Assembly (NCBI GenBank): GCA_023423655.1
Contig: JAFAFE010000006.1
Span: 620,001-684,000 of the forward strand
Length of the DNA stretch: 64,000 nucleotides
DNA from: Pseudomonadota bacterium
Lineage (GTDB): Bacteria > Pseudomonadota > Alphaproteobacteria > Sphingomonadales > Sphingomonadaceae
Reading direction: 5' to 3'
The notes under the pieces were generated by a model. It searched no databases. It saw nothing but the letters and a program-made list of their open reading frames with translations, and was not told the origin of the DNA. Below, one piece after another: positions 35,290-44,024 of this stretch (position 1 is the first letter of the stretch; each line of letters opens with the position of its first letter). Made by a program: the position numbers and the translations under genes.

Positions 35290-35297
35290 GGGGAGGA
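35173..35297. repeat. MITE-like inverted repeat (family B, copy 2)
   Basis: A compact version of the element. The left arm is TCCTCCCCTGCAAGGGGAGG followed by TGGCGCGACCGAAGGTCGTG; the right arm is ACACCCCTCGCGTCATTTGC followed by TCACGCAAATGCCACCTCC and a closing hairpin GGGGAGGA. Its arms match copy 1 closely, including the hairpin words GACCGAAGGTC and GCAAATGCCA. It overlaps the 3' end of the HTH gene. Confidence 0.8.
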
Positions 35298-35438
35298 TGA
35301 TTGGGGCGAATGGACAAGCATGAGCGGGTGTTAGCGGGAGGAGATTCGCCGACAGCCGGGCGGAGTCCGGAAACGCGCCCATGAAAAGCTCGTCCGCTCT
35401 CCCGCCCTTCCGTCCTTAACGGCTTACCGCCTTGACTA

Positions 35439-37121
35439 TTACCGGCCCTGACTGCGCCAGCGGCGGACGACGCGCTCCAATATCTCGGCTTCCCCGCCGG
35501 TTTGTTTCCACAATTCGGAAAAGACGGGGTCGGTCGAGGCCGGGCGTTTATGTTCTTCCAGATTGTCGAGCGCGACGCGGATCGGGATCGACACGCCTTC
35601 GCCGCAGATGATACATTCGCGGTTGCGCAGCGCCGGGATGCTGTCGACAAAGCCGCGCGAACCTTCGGGCATCGCCGCCTTTACAAAATCGCGGTCGCGG
35701 TCATTGTTGAGGCGCATCGAGATGATCGTGCCGCATTGCGACAATACGCCTTCGGCCAAATCGGACGGGCGCTGGGTGATAAGGCCCAGCGAGACGCCAT
35801 ATTTACGGCCCTCCTTGGCGATGCGCTCAAGGATTTTGCGCACCGACTGGCCGCCGCCGACCGTCGAATTGGGGATATAGCGATGCGCTTCTTCGCACAC
35901 CAGCAGCACCGGACGTTGCGGTTCATTGCGCGCCCAAATCGCATAATCGAACACCAGCCGGCTCAGCACCGCGACCACCACCGATGTAATATCGGACGGC
36001 ACGCCCGACACGTCGATGATCGAAATCGGACGGCCATCGGACGGCAGGCGGAAGATTTTGGCGAGGAAGGCAGCCATGGTGTCGCCGACCAACATGCCGG
36101 AAAACATGAAGCTGTAGCGCGGGTCGTTGCGCATTTCCTCAATCTTGTTCTTGAGCCGCATAAACGGCGCGGACGAGGTCGATTTGTCCAGCTTGCCCAT
36201 TTCAAGCTGCAAGATGTTGAGGAGGTCGGACAAAAGATAGGGGATCGGCGAATCCACCGTAATTTTGCCCATTCCTTCGGCAAGGCGGCTCTTGGCGCGC
36301 GCTTGCAGCAGGCATTTCGACAATATGTCGCAATCCATCTGCCGCTCGCGCCCTTCGGACGTCACGAAAACTTCGCAATGTTCTTCGAAATTGAGCAGCC
36401 AGTAAGGCATGGCAATATTATCGACATCGAACAAAGCGCCGATGCTCTGGAAGGCCGCGGCATATTCGCCATGCGGGTCGATCATCAGGATATGGCCTTC
36501 GGGCGCGGCTTCGCAGATGCGATGGAGGATGAGCGCGGCGCTGGTCGATTTACCCGTGCCGGTGGACCCCAGCAGCGCGAAATGCTTGCCCAGCATCGCG
36601 TCGATATAAAGCGCGCCGCGAATGTCGCGCGTCGGATAGACGGTGCCGATTTTGACATGGGCGCGGTCGTCGGTCGAATAGACCTGTTTCAAATCACCGC
36701 TCGTCGCCGCAAACACATCCGACCCCGGCACCGGGTAACGGGTCACACCGCGCCGGAATTTATAGATTTTGCCGGTGAGTTTTTCCTCGTCGCCTTCGCC
36801 CATAAAGTCGATCTGCGCGACAATCATGCCCTCGCCACGTTCATACATTGCCTGGGTGCGGATGCTCGCGAGCAGCCAGACCGCGCCCACGCGGATCTTG
36901 ATCTGCGCGCCGACCTGCCCCGCCATGGCGAGCGCCGGATCGGACGACAGGGCATATTGGCTAAGCAATTTGGCATCGAGCAACACCCGCGCGCCGGAGC
37001 CTGTGACTTCCATCACCTCGCCGATAAGATGCTGGTTGGCGGGCGGCGCGTTAACCGTCACCGGCGCCTCTTCAACCTTCGCAAATCCTTGCTGGAAATT
37101 ATTCTGACCCGACAAATCCAT
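35439..37121 (-). CDS. HerA-like ATP-binding protein (DUF87 ATPase)
   Basis: A 560-residue P-loop ATPase of the HerA/FtsK superfamily. The N-terminal beta-barrel (HAS-barrel-like, about residues 30-160) precedes Walker A GSTGTGKST (in FALLGSTGTGKSTSAA) and HILMIDPHGEYA; the Walker B is in LLVCEEAHRYIP, and later motifs include LGLITQRPSDL and an arginine-rich ISMRLNNDRDRDF. Archaeal HerA works with NurA in DNA end resection; bacterial relatives include DNA translocases and defence ATPases. Here no nurA or sirtuin-type partner is adjacent, so the role is open. The ATG at 37121 is preferred over the longer frame because a G-rich site precedes it. Confidence 0.85.
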   Translation of the reverse strand: MDLSGQNNFQQGFAKVEEAPVTVNAPPANQHLIGEVMEVTGSGARVLLDAKLLSQYALSSDPALAMAGQVGAQIKIRVGAVWLLASIRTQAMYERGEGMIVAQIDFMGEGDEEKLTGKIYKFRRGVTRYPVPGSDVFAATSGDLKQVYSTDDRAHVKIGTVYPTRDIRGALYIDAMLGKHFALLGSTGTGKSTSAALILHRICEAAPEGHILMIDPHGEYAAAFQSIGALFDVDNIAMPYWLLNFEEHCEVFVTSEGRERQMDCDILSKCLLQARAKSRLAEGMGKITVDSPIPYLLSDLLNILQLEMGKLDKSTSSAPFMRLKNKIEEMRNDPRYSFMFSGMLVGDTMAAFLAKIFRLPSDGRPISIIDVSGVPSDITSVVVAVLSRLVFDYAIWARNEPQRPVLLVCEEAHRYIPNSTVGGGQSVRKILERIAKEGRKYGVSLGLITQRPSDLAEGVLSQCGTIISMRLNNDRDRDFVKAAMPEGSRGFVDSIPALRNRECIICGEGVSIPIRVALDNLEEHKRPASTDPVFSELWKQTGGEAEILERVVRRWRSQGR

Positions 37122-37217
37122 TGATACCCCCCGAACCGCGCGCGAAAGCTTCACGCACATTTGTCCGGATTTTTACGCCCGAAGGGTAAAGAAAGGCTTA
37201 GGGTTAACGCGAAAAAA

Positions 37218-38000
37218 TCAGCCGCGCTTCTGGAACAGGAACGCCCCCGCATAGCCGAAGGCGAGCGACACGAAGATTGCGACAAGGCCGTAAAGAAAGC
37301 CGTAACGCTGCGCGGAGTCCGCGACAAACCGCTCGAAACCCGACTTGCGGATAACAATATCACGCGAGGCAACCGCTAGCACGCGGCCTTTGCTGACGAG
37401 GAAGGTCTCGGCGGTATAATGGCCGACCGGCACCCGCGCGGGGATGGCGATGCGCGCGCGATACAAGACGCCTTCGCGGATTTCGACCGCATCGGGCTGT
37501 TCGTCAAACAGTTGGTGGCTTTCGTTAAGCTGGATGAGGCCACGTTCGAAACGCGCCGATTCCTTGGCATCGCTGGTGCCGCCGGGAGAAAGCTGGAGGT
37601 TTTTGAGGCCAAGCTCGTAAATGGCAGCGGTGCGTTCATCGACCAGCCGGTCGATGGGCCGCGACGATGCTATCGCATAATAGCCCGGGACACTCCGGAA
37701 GCGCGCGCTTTCGGCGTTAATCCACACCCCCGCAATGCGCTGTTTTTCGCGCAAGGTGACGGGGCCGGACGGGCCTTTCAGCACGACGACAATATCCGCC
37801 TGACTGTCCGGCAAGCGCCCGCCGGGATAAAGGATCGCCCCGAACAACAGCAAATCTTCGCCCGAAAAACTATATTGGATGTCGATCGCATTGGTCGACA
37901 CATCGGGGACCAGTTGCGGCTCTTGTGCTTGGGCATGGAGCGCGGCGGGCATGGCTGCCATCGCCAGCAGCGGCAGGAGGAAGGCGGCCTTGCGCATCAT
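37218..38000 (-). CDS. TIGR02186 family transmembrane protein
   Basis: A 260-residue protein with a signal peptide (MMRKAAFLLPLLAMAAMPAALHA), a beta-rich periplasmic domain (IDIQYSFSGEDLLLFGAI, VVVLKGPSGPVTLREK, AGVWINAE), and one C-terminal membrane helix (YGFLYGLVAIFVSLAFGYAGAFLF). This is the alphaproteobacterial family that accompanies TSUP permeases; its function is unknown, perhaps an accessory for transport of a sulfur compound. The start codon overlaps the stop codon of the permease gene (ATGA), so the two are translated together. Confidence 0.88.
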   Translation of the reverse strand: MMRKAAFLLPLLAMAAMPAALHAQAQEPQLVPDVSTNAIDIQYSFSGEDLLLFGAILYPGGRLPDSQADIVVVLKGPSGPVTLREKQRIAGVWINAESARFRSVPGYYAIASSRPIDRLVDERTAAIYELGLKNLQLSPGGTSDAKESARFERGLIQLNESHQLFDEQPDAVEIREGVLYRARIAIPARVPVGHYTAETFLVSKGRVLAVASRDIVIRKSGFERFVADSAQRYGFLYGLVAIFVSLAFGYAGAFLFQKRG

Positions 38001-38911
38001 AGATGCTGGACCGAATAGATTTCGTCCGGCCGGAAGCCCAGCCCCATCGCCATGCGCGCCGCGACCAGCAACACGATGGCGGCCAAGCACAGACGCAGAT
38101 ATTCGGGCCGCAGCTTTTGCGCAAAACGCGCACCCCATTGCGCGCCGACCACCCCGCCGACAAGCAGCAGCACCGCCAGCACAATATCGACCGCGCGCGT
38201 GGTGACGCTGTGCAGCATGGTGGTCACCATCGTCACGAACAGGATCTGGAACAAGGAGGTGCCGACCACCACTTGCGTCCCCATGCCCAGAATATAGAGC
38301 ATTGCGGGCACCATGATGAAGCCGCCGCCGACGCCGAGCAGCATCGTCAATATGCCGGTCACAAAGCCCAGAATGAGCGGACCGAAGGGCGAAATATAAA
38401 GGCCGGAGCGATAGAAGCGCCAGCGCATCGGCAGGCTGGCGATGAGCGGATGGTGGCGGCGTTTCTTGGGCTTGACCGCCTCGCCCGACCGCAAGGCCAG
38501 TACCGCATTAAGGCTTTCGCGCGCCATCAGCGAGCCGATAGAGCCCAGCATGATGACATAGACAAGCGCGATCACCGTGTCGATTTGCCCCGCGCTTTGC
38601 AGCCAGCGGAACAGGATCGCGCCGACGCCCGACCCTATCACCCCGCCGACCACCAGCACCGCGCCCATGCGGAAATCGACGCCGCCGCGCCGCATATGGG
38701 CGATGACGCCGGACACGCTTGAGCCGGTCACCTGCGTTGCTGCCGATGCCGCGGCGACCGTCGGCGGGATGCCGTAAAAGATGAGCAAAGGCGTGGTCAG
38801 AAAGCCGCCGCCAACGCCGAACATACCGGACAAAAACCCCACGCCTGCACCGAGCAGCACGATGACCAACGCATTGACCGAAAGGTTGGCGACGGGGAGG
38901 TATAAATCCAT
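37997..38911 (-). CDS. TSUP-family permease (sulfite exporter TauE/SafE-like)
   Basis: A 304-residue polytopic membrane protein with the two-fold TSUP repeat: GAGVGFLSGMFGVGGGF early (about residues 20-36) and VTGILTMLLGVGGGFIMVP in the second half, each preceding a hydrophobic helix. TSUP proteins export or import sulfite, sulfoacetate, thiosulfate or similar anions; the substrate is not readable here. The ATG at 38911 was chosen over an earlier in-frame ATG because it starts the first membrane region. It forms an operon with the TIGR02186 gene. Confidence 0.9.
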   Translation of the reverse strand: MDLYLPVANLSVNALVIVLLGAGVGFLSGMFGVGGGFLTTPLLIFYGIPPTVAAASAATQVTGSSVSGVIAHMRRGGVDFRMGAVLVVGGVIGSGVGAILFRWLQSAGQIDTVIALVYVIMLGSIGSLMARESLNAVLALRSGEAVKPKKRRHHPLIASLPMRWRFYRSGLYISPFGPLILGFVTGILTMLLGVGGGFIMVPAMLYILGMGTQVVVGTSLFQILFVTMVTTMLHSVTTRAVDIVLAVLLLVGGVVGAQWGARFAQKLRPEYLRLCLAAIVLLVAARMAMGLGFRPDEIYSVQHL

Positions 38912-38999
38912 GACCCCCTTTCCTATCGCCCTGCCCCCGGCAAAGCCACCCAAAAACAAGGGCGCATTGGCTCAGGGTGTGTTGCGGCACTGGAGCGGG

Positions 39000-40112
39000 T
39001 TAAAAATCCGTGCCGAGGCTGAGCGCAACGCCGGAACCGGGGCGGGCAGCACCGCCAATGCGTTGCCGCCAATCGAGCGCTGCGCGCAGCCGATGCCGCT
39101 TCGACAGCGGTATATCCGCACTGAAGCGCGGGCCAAGGTCGATCCGCGACGCGCCTTTTTGTGCGCCGCCCCACACTCCTCCGCCGAACCGCAGCGGGAT
39201 AGAGCCAATCTTGCCCAGCGGCTTGGTGAGCGTCAGCGCGCCATCGGCAAAGGGGATCGCGTCCTTGATGCCGACGGCCCCGGCTTGCGCATAGCCTTCG
39301 GCCTCAAGCCCGCCAATCGCGCGCGGACCAAAGCCGCCATAAGCGAGCAAGGCGGGCGCGTGACGCTTGCCCGTGCCGTCCACACGGATGCGCTGTTCGA
39401 GCGCGACCGCCGCATTGATGCGGGCAAGCGGCTTGACCGACGCCCCCAGCGCGACCTCCTTGCCGCCACGCGCAACCAGCGGCGCGGATGCGCGCACATA
39501 AAGGTCGACCGCCTTTGCGCGGTCCACCCGATAGGCGATCCGTGCGCCGACCTGACTGCCGCCATAGAGCGGCAGCGCCGCATCTCTTTCCCCTGCCCGC
39601 TCGCCAGGTCGCCACAGCGCCCACGCACTTGCCGACCAGCGCGAGGCGGGCGGGTCCGATTGCGGCGTCACGCGCGCAAAGCTACGGGCAGGCACAAACA
39701 CCGGCGGTGCCGCGCGAACCTCTGCCAGCGAAAAGCCTTTGAGATGCAGAAAGGGCAAGGGTGCAGCCTCGCCTTTGTCGGCATTCTTCGCGGAAGCGGC
39801 TAATGGCAAAAATGGCGGCTTGGCTTTGGCAACCATAACCAGTTTGTGCGCAGGGCTTGGTCGCGCGGGAAGATCATATGCGCCTAGGCCTTGAGGCTCT
39901 AGATTAATCGGGGCCGCCCTGTCGGCAACTGATTCCAAGGGGATCAGCTTCACCCCTTCCCAAGTAGCGCCCTTCGCCACCACATCCTGCGCCGAGGCGA
40001 CACTGTTCCACATCATGACACTTGCGCGGCCTGTCACCCAGAGGCTTAACACGCCTATCAAAAACACCACCGGACGCCCGCGATACCCGCCAGCATCGGT
40101 TGGGTGTCTCAA
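39000..40112 (-). CDS. Beta-barrel protein partner of the NfrB-like glycosyltransferase
   Basis: A 370-residue protein with an N-terminal hydrophobic signal (VVFLIGVLSLWVTG), a Pro/Ala-rich linker and a C-terminal half of amphipathic strands (WSASAWALWRPGE, GGSQVGARIAYRVD, RFSADIPLSKRHRLRAALDWRQR) ending in phenylalanine (SLGTDF), as in outer-membrane barrels. In enterobacteria NfrB is paired with the outer-membrane protein NfrA, which ends in a barrel; this protein could be a short NfrA counterpart. The TTG start overlaps the glycosyltransferase stop codon (TTGA), so the two are coupled. A role as exit channel for a polysaccharide is inferred. Confidence 0.6.
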   Translation of the reverse strand: MRHPTDAGGYRGRPVVFLIGVLSLWVTGRASVMMWNSVASAQDVVAKGATWEGVKLIPLESVADRAAPINLEPQGLGAYDLPARPSPAHKLVMVAKAKPPFLPLAASAKNADKGEAAPLPFLHLKGFSLAEVRAAPPVFVPARSFARVTPQSDPPASRWSASAWALWRPGERAGERDAALPLYGGSQVGARIAYRVDRAKAVDLYVRASAPLVARGGKEVALGASVKPLARINAAVALEQRIRVDGTGKRHAPALLAYGGFGPRAIGGLEAEGYAQAGAVGIKDAIPFADGALTLTKPLGKIGSIPLRFGGGVWGGAQKGASRIDLGPRFSADIPLSKRHRLRAALDWRQRIGGAARPGSGVALSLGTDF

Positions 40113-41587
40113 GCCGGTTTGTCCTGCCGTCCAGCTTGCGCGGGTGTGTCCTCCAGTACAGGAAAGTCATGGCTGGTCTTGTCCCACACCAACGCCCCGC
40201 CGCGCCACAAGGCGACATAGCGCAACAAGGCCCGGCTGTTCGCCGCAATCGCTATCGCATTGGCGAGGAGCGCGCGCGGGAGCGAGCGCAACGCTTCGCC
40301 CGCCCCATATTGCGCGGCGGTGAAACCTGCCCGCATCGCCATGCGCCACAGCAGGAGGAACAGTGTCGCCGCTAACAAAGCCTCGGCGTCGAACCACAGC
40401 CCTGTCACCGGCACCACATCCTGCCCGAGCGCATGATAGAGGGCGATACACAACAGATTGACGAGCGCCGCGCTATAAGCGGTCAGCAACAGCAAGGCTG
40501 CGAGCAACGCGCGCCGGTCACGCCAGCGCATCCAGCGCCAGACAAAGCGCGCCTTCACCTGCGCGAAGAGACTATTATATGCGCCGGACCAAGGCTCGCG
40601 ATAGAGAGCCAACCGGTCCCATCCGGCCAGCGAAATCCCCAAAACCCAGCGCGTCTTTTGCCGGATCGACGAGCCCACATCCGCCGGAAAAAGACCCTTG
40701 GACGCAATCAGACTGCCATCTTCTGCCTGCGCGCGGATGAAGATGCTGCGCGCACCCAATGCGCTCGCCTTGACTCCCAACTCATAATCTTCGGTCACGC
40801 TGTTGCGATCAAACGGCAACCCGTCCGCATTGCCGCGCGCAAGCGTGTCGAGCAAGTCATGGCGCAAGGCAACGCCCACGCCCGCCGAAGGGATGGGCGC
40901 GCCTAGCCAATCACGCATCGGCATTTCCTTTTGATGCGCTTCGGCAAATTCATCGGCATAATGCGCACTCACCCAGCGGCTATGCGGGTTGACCAGCGGC
41001 ACGACCGGGATTTGCACCAGCTCATGCGCGGGCAGTAATTTGGCATAAAGGAGAAGCTCGGACGGGTGAACAATATCCTCCGCATCATGCAGGATAACCG
41101 CATCGAACCGCGCGTCCGATGCCGCTTCATCGGCAAGCAAGGCCTGCCACATGGTGTTGAGATTATCCGCCTTGGTCGTCGGTCCCGCCACCGGATTGAT
41201 GACGATGCGGACATGGGCGGGATGCTCGGCCGCAACCGCCTGCACCGCCGCAATGCTTGCCTCATCATTGCAATAGCAGCCGACATAGAGGCAGAAATCC
41301 GGACCGCTGCGGCGGCGCCCATTCTCCGGCGCCTCTATCCATTGCGCGAGCGTCCAGCGCAGCATCGTGCCGATGACCTCGGCTTCCTGCCAAAGCGGCG
41401 TAAAGATAGCGAGCCGGGTCGGCGGCGCATCGGGCAGGCTTGCCAACGGCACCGCCTTCCACTTGCCGCGCACCCGCCGCGACAACCACAAAATATCGAA
41501 AAGCAGATCATCGCCACCGGTCAAAATCATCCCGCAACAGGCGAACAGCATCATTTCATAAGCTGCACCCTGTAATAGCGAAAGCAT
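40109..41587 (-). CDS. NfrB-like membrane glycosyltransferase (GT2)
   Basis: A 492-residue processive-type glycosyltransferase resembling the catalytic part of phage N4 adsorption protein B. Catalytic motifs are visible: the Asp pair in HDAEDIVHP (168-171), EDYEL (266-270) and QKTRW (310-314). Membrane helices lie at about 10-30, 360-390 and 400-420. Escherichia coli NfrB is longer, with a C-terminal MshEN domain that binds cyclic di-GMP; that domain is absent here, so activity may be controlled differently. It is translated with the downstream barrel protein. It probably makes a surface or secreted polysaccharide; the sugar is unknown. Confidence 0.82.
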   Translation of the reverse strand: MLSLLQGAAYEMMLFACCGMILTGGDDLLFDILWLSRRVRGKWKAVPLASLPDAPPTRLAIFTPLWQEAEVIGTMLRWTLAQWIEAPENGRRRSGPDFCLYVGCYCNDEASIAAVQAVAAEHPAHVRIVINPVAGPTTKADNLNTMWQALLADEAASDARFDAVILHDAEDIVHPSELLLYAKLLPAHELVQIPVVPLVNPHSRWVSAHYADEFAEAHQKEMPMRDWLGAPIPSAGVGVALRHDLLDTLARGNADGLPFDRNSVTEDYELGVKASALGARSIFIRAQAEDGSLIASKGLFPADVGSSIRQKTRWVLGISLAGWDRLALYREPWSGAYNSLFAQVKARFVWRWMRWRDRRALLAALLLLTAYSAALVNLLCIALYHALGQDVVPVTGLWFDAEALLAATLFLLLWRMAMRAGFTAAQYGAGEALRSLPRALLANAIAIAANSRALLRYVALWRGGALVWDKTSHDFPVLEDTPAQAGRQDKPA

Positions 41588-41934
41588 AGGCCCGAAATCC
41601 CTTCCCCAAAGGATATATCCATTATGGAGGAAGGCTAAGCATTTGACAATATGTTACATTCCCATAATATTGTCCGGACAATGGCCATTATGGAGATGTG
41701 CAAAAAACATAGGCCTCCAAAACGTAAAGCTCGGCAGAAAAGCTTGCATTTACAACAATGTTGAATCTGATGGCGACGCCTTCCCCTTCAAAATTTCCAT
41801 TGCGTTGGCACCTGTCAGGGAAGCTTTCAGGGCCATCCCTGTCAGCCAACCGCGTGCTATGCGCGCACCATTACTAACGGTTCGCGCGCCGAGTCGAAAA
41901 TCCCGCTAAAACATGAAAAACCCGCCTGATCGTC
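41588..41934. promoter_or_regulatory. Divergent control region with nested palindromes upstream of nhaA and the NfrB-like gene
   Basis: No convincing gene. A sigma-70-like promoter on the plus strand is suggested by TTGACA (41643-41648) and TAATAT (41665-41670, 16-base spacing). It is followed by a perfect 14-base palindrome ATTGTCCGGACAAT (41669-41682) nested in CCATAAT (41662-41668) / ATTATGG (41687-41693). CCATTATGGAG also occurs at 41619-41629. These look like operator sites controlling transcription in one or both directions. An 88-codon frame here is not believable as a protein. Confidence 0.5.
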
Positions 41935-43266
41935 TTGCCAGACCACGGGTTACGTCCCTATCGTCCTCCGGTGAATCATCCGTTAGACCTCCCGCTTCGT
42001 CCTTTTTCCGTTTTGCGCCGCTTCCTCTATGGCGAAGCTGCGGGCGGGATATTGCTGATCTTTGCAGCGGCGCTTGCGATGATGCTCGCCAATTCCGAAT
42101 GGGCCGACCTTTATTTCGCCTTCACCCATTTTGAAACCGGACCGGTTCTGACCGATAAATTGGGGCCGATGACGGTGCATTTATGGGTCAATGACGGGCT
42201 GATGGCGATCTTCTTCCTGCTCGTCGGGCTGGAGATTAAACGCGAACTGATAGACGGGCGGCTGGCGACATGGAACCAGCGCCGCCTGCCGGTTCTTGCA
42301 GCCGTCGCAGGCATGGCTGCACCTGCGCTTTTCTATATATTGATAGCAGGCGGTGATCCACTATTGGTCAAAGGCTGGGCCATTCCGGCGGCCACCGACA
42401 TTGCCTTTGCGATGGGGGTGCTGGCGCTGCTTGGGTCCCGCGCGCCGACCTCACTCAAGCTATTCCTCGTAACAGTCGCGATTGTCGATGATATGGGCGC
42501 GGTCGCGATTATCGCGCTCTTTTACACCGCCGAGATCAACATGGTCGCGCTGGTGGTCGCAGGCCTCATTTTTGCGCTTATGTATGTGATCAACCGCGGC
42601 GGTGTGCGCCATCTCGCGCCTTATCTGACCTTGGCTGCCTTGCTTTGGTATGCGGTGTTATTGTCGGGCGTCCATGCCACGATTGCAGGCGTTCTCGCCG
42701 CTTTCACTATCCCGATCAGCGCAACCCCCGGCGCGCCCGACAGCACGGAATCGCCGCTCCACCGGCTGGAACATGCGCTCCATCCGGCAAGCAGCTATTT
42801 CATCGTGCCCCTGTTCGGCTTTGTGAATGCGGGCGTGTCCTTTAGCGGTATGCAGTTTTCGGACCTCCTTGCCCCGCTCCCGCTCGGCATTGCGGCGGGG
42901 TTATTTTTAGGCAAGCAGGCGGGGATTTTTGCCGCCGTCTGGATTGCGGTTAAAAGCGGTTTTGCCCAGCGGCTGCGCGGCGCGACCTGGGTTCAGGTTT
43001 ATGGCGTCGCGATGCTGTGCGGTATCGGCTTTACGATGAGCCTGTTTATCGGCGGCCTTGCCTTTTCCAATCCACAACGGATCGAAGATGCCAAGATTGG
43101 CGTGTTGACCGGATCGCTCTTGTCGGCACTGGCGGGTTTTCTCATTCTGCGTTTTGCCCCGCAGCATCCGCTCCATGCCGAGGTCGAGGCCGAAACCAGC
43201 GGAGAAATCGAAACCGACGGCGATGTTGCCGATATTGTCGAGAAAAAAGCCCCGCGCCCCGAATAG
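41935..43266 (+). CDS. nhaA: Na+/H+ antiporter NhaA
   Basis: A 443-residue antiporter that exports sodium in exchange for protons, supporting pH and salt tolerance. Family landmarks include VNDGLMAIFFLLVGLEIKREL, then IPAATDIAFAMGVLALLG and the essential aspartate pair in VAIVDDMGAVAII, and MLCGIGFTMSLFIGGLAF near the end. About eleven to twelve membrane helices are visible. The C-terminal tail is acidic and hydrophilic. The start is uncertain: TTG at 41935 gives the longest form, while GTG at 41971 would remove 12 residues. Confidence 0.94.
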   Translation: MPDHGLRPYRPPVNHPLDLPLRPFSVLRRFLYGEAAGGILLIFAAALAMMLANSEWADLYFAFTHFETGPVLTDKLGPMTVHLWVNDGLMAIFFLLVGLEIKRELIDGRLATWNQRRLPVLAAVAGMAAPALFYILIAGGDPLLVKGWAIPAATDIAFAMGVLALLGSRAPTSLKLFLVTVAIVDDMGAVAIIALFYTAEINMVALVVAGLIFALMYVINRGGVRHLAPYLTLAALLWYAVLLSGVHATIAGVLAAFTIPISATPGAPDSTESPLHRLEHALHPASSYFIVPLFGFVNAGVSFSGMQFSDLLAPLPLGIAAGLFLGKQAGIFAAVWIAVKSGFAQRLRGATWVQVYGVAMLCGIGFTMSLFIGGLAFSNPQRIEDAKIGVLTGSLLSALAGFLILRFAPQHPLHAEVEAETSGEIETDGDVADIVEKKAPRPE

Positions 43267-43276
43267 CCTTGCGCGC

Positions 43277-43627
43277 TTATTCGGGCCGCGTCCAAATCCA
43301 TGTACCGCCAATAAGCGCTGCAGCGAGCGGGATCAGCGCCCACGGCATGGTCAAGTGCCATAGGCCGATGCCAACGCTGACCGCAAAGGCGAAACTGGCG
43401 GCGACCTTGCCCTTGCGGCTAATCGCCCCGCGCGTGCGCCAAGCTTGGATATGCGGGCCATAGGTCGGATGTTCGACCAGCCAGCGTTCGGCCTTGGGAT
43501 TGCCGCGCGCAAAGCAAAAGGCGGCGAGAATAACGAACGGCACGGTAGGAAGCAGTGGCACAAACACGCCAATCGCGCCAAGGCCCAACGACGCCCAGCC
43601 CGACCCTGTCCACAAATGCCGCCGCAT
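43277..43627 (-). CDS. DUF454 (YbaN-like) inner-membrane protein
   Basis: A 116-residue membrane protein of the YbaN/DUF454 family, whose role is unknown. The N-terminal hydrophobic helix includes LGLGAIGVFVPLLPTVPFVILAAFCFARG, of which VPLLPTVPF is the family signature, followed by the conserved YGPHIQAWRTRGAISRKGK loop and two more helices. Its ATG overlaps the stop codon of the Doc gene (TAATG), so it is co-translated with the toxin-antitoxin pair, probably by chance of gene packing. Confidence 0.85.
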   Translation of the reverse strand: MRRHLWTGSGWASLGLGAIGVFVPLLPTVPFVILAAFCFARGNPKAERWLVEHPTYGPHIQAWRTRGAISRKGKVAASFAFAVSVGIGLWHLTMPWALIPLAAALIGGTWIWTRPE

Positions 43628-44016
43628 TAGTCCGTCACCAGACACTGGCGGAACCAGTCGGCCAATTCTTCCTCGCTAAGCTCGCCTGCGGCAAGGGCGA
43701 GAAAGGCAACAACCAGCTCGGCGTCGGTAGCATCAAGCGCATAGCCATTGAGCAACAGAAAGGTTTCGCTGACCACCGCTGCGGTGCGCTTATTCCCGTC
43801 CACAAAAGGATGGTTGCGCGCAATACCGAACGCATAGGCGGCCGCCAATGCCGCCACATCCGGTTCGCCATAAACGGCCAGATTTTCCGGTCGCGCCAAA
43901 GCACTATCAAGTAAGTGAAGGTCGCGCACGCCTTGCCCGCCGCCATGTTCGGCAAGCTGTTCGGCATGCGCTGTTATCGCGACCTGCCGCGCGACCCAGA
44001 TCCAAGGCGGGTTCAT
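43627..44016 (-). CDS. doc: Doc-type toxin (death-on-curing, Fic fold)
   Basis: A 129-residue Fic-fold protein with the Doc motif HPFVDGNKRTA (His69 to Ala79). Doc toxins inactivate elongation factor Tu by phosphorylation and are kept in check by a small partner made from the same operon. The length and the LDSALARPEN / ARNHPF segments fit the death-on-curing subfamily. It lies eight bases downstream of the AbrB-type gene, the expected antitoxin, and overlaps the DUF454 gene by one base. Confidence 0.9.
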   Translation of the reverse strand: MNPPWIWVARQVAITAHAEQLAEHGGGQGVRDLHLLDSALARPENLAVYGEPDVAALAAAYAFGIARNHPFVDGNKRTAAVVSETFLLLNGYALDATDAELVVAFLALAAGELSEEELADWFRQCLVTD

Positions 44017-44024
44017 GCGGCAGA

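Noticed and set aside
35439..37121. HerA-like ATPase as part of a defence island
   Set aside because: No sirtuin, nuclease or other defence partner is adjacent; neighbours are a repeat-bounded HTH gene and the TIGR02186/TSUP operon.
35502..37124. 540-codon open frame on the plus strand
   Set aside because: Antisense to the HerA-like ATPase; His/Arg-rich with no family features.
41643..41909. 88-codon frame between the NfrB-like gene and nhaA
   Set aside because: It starts inside the likely promoter and palindromes, with no ribosome-binding site or family.
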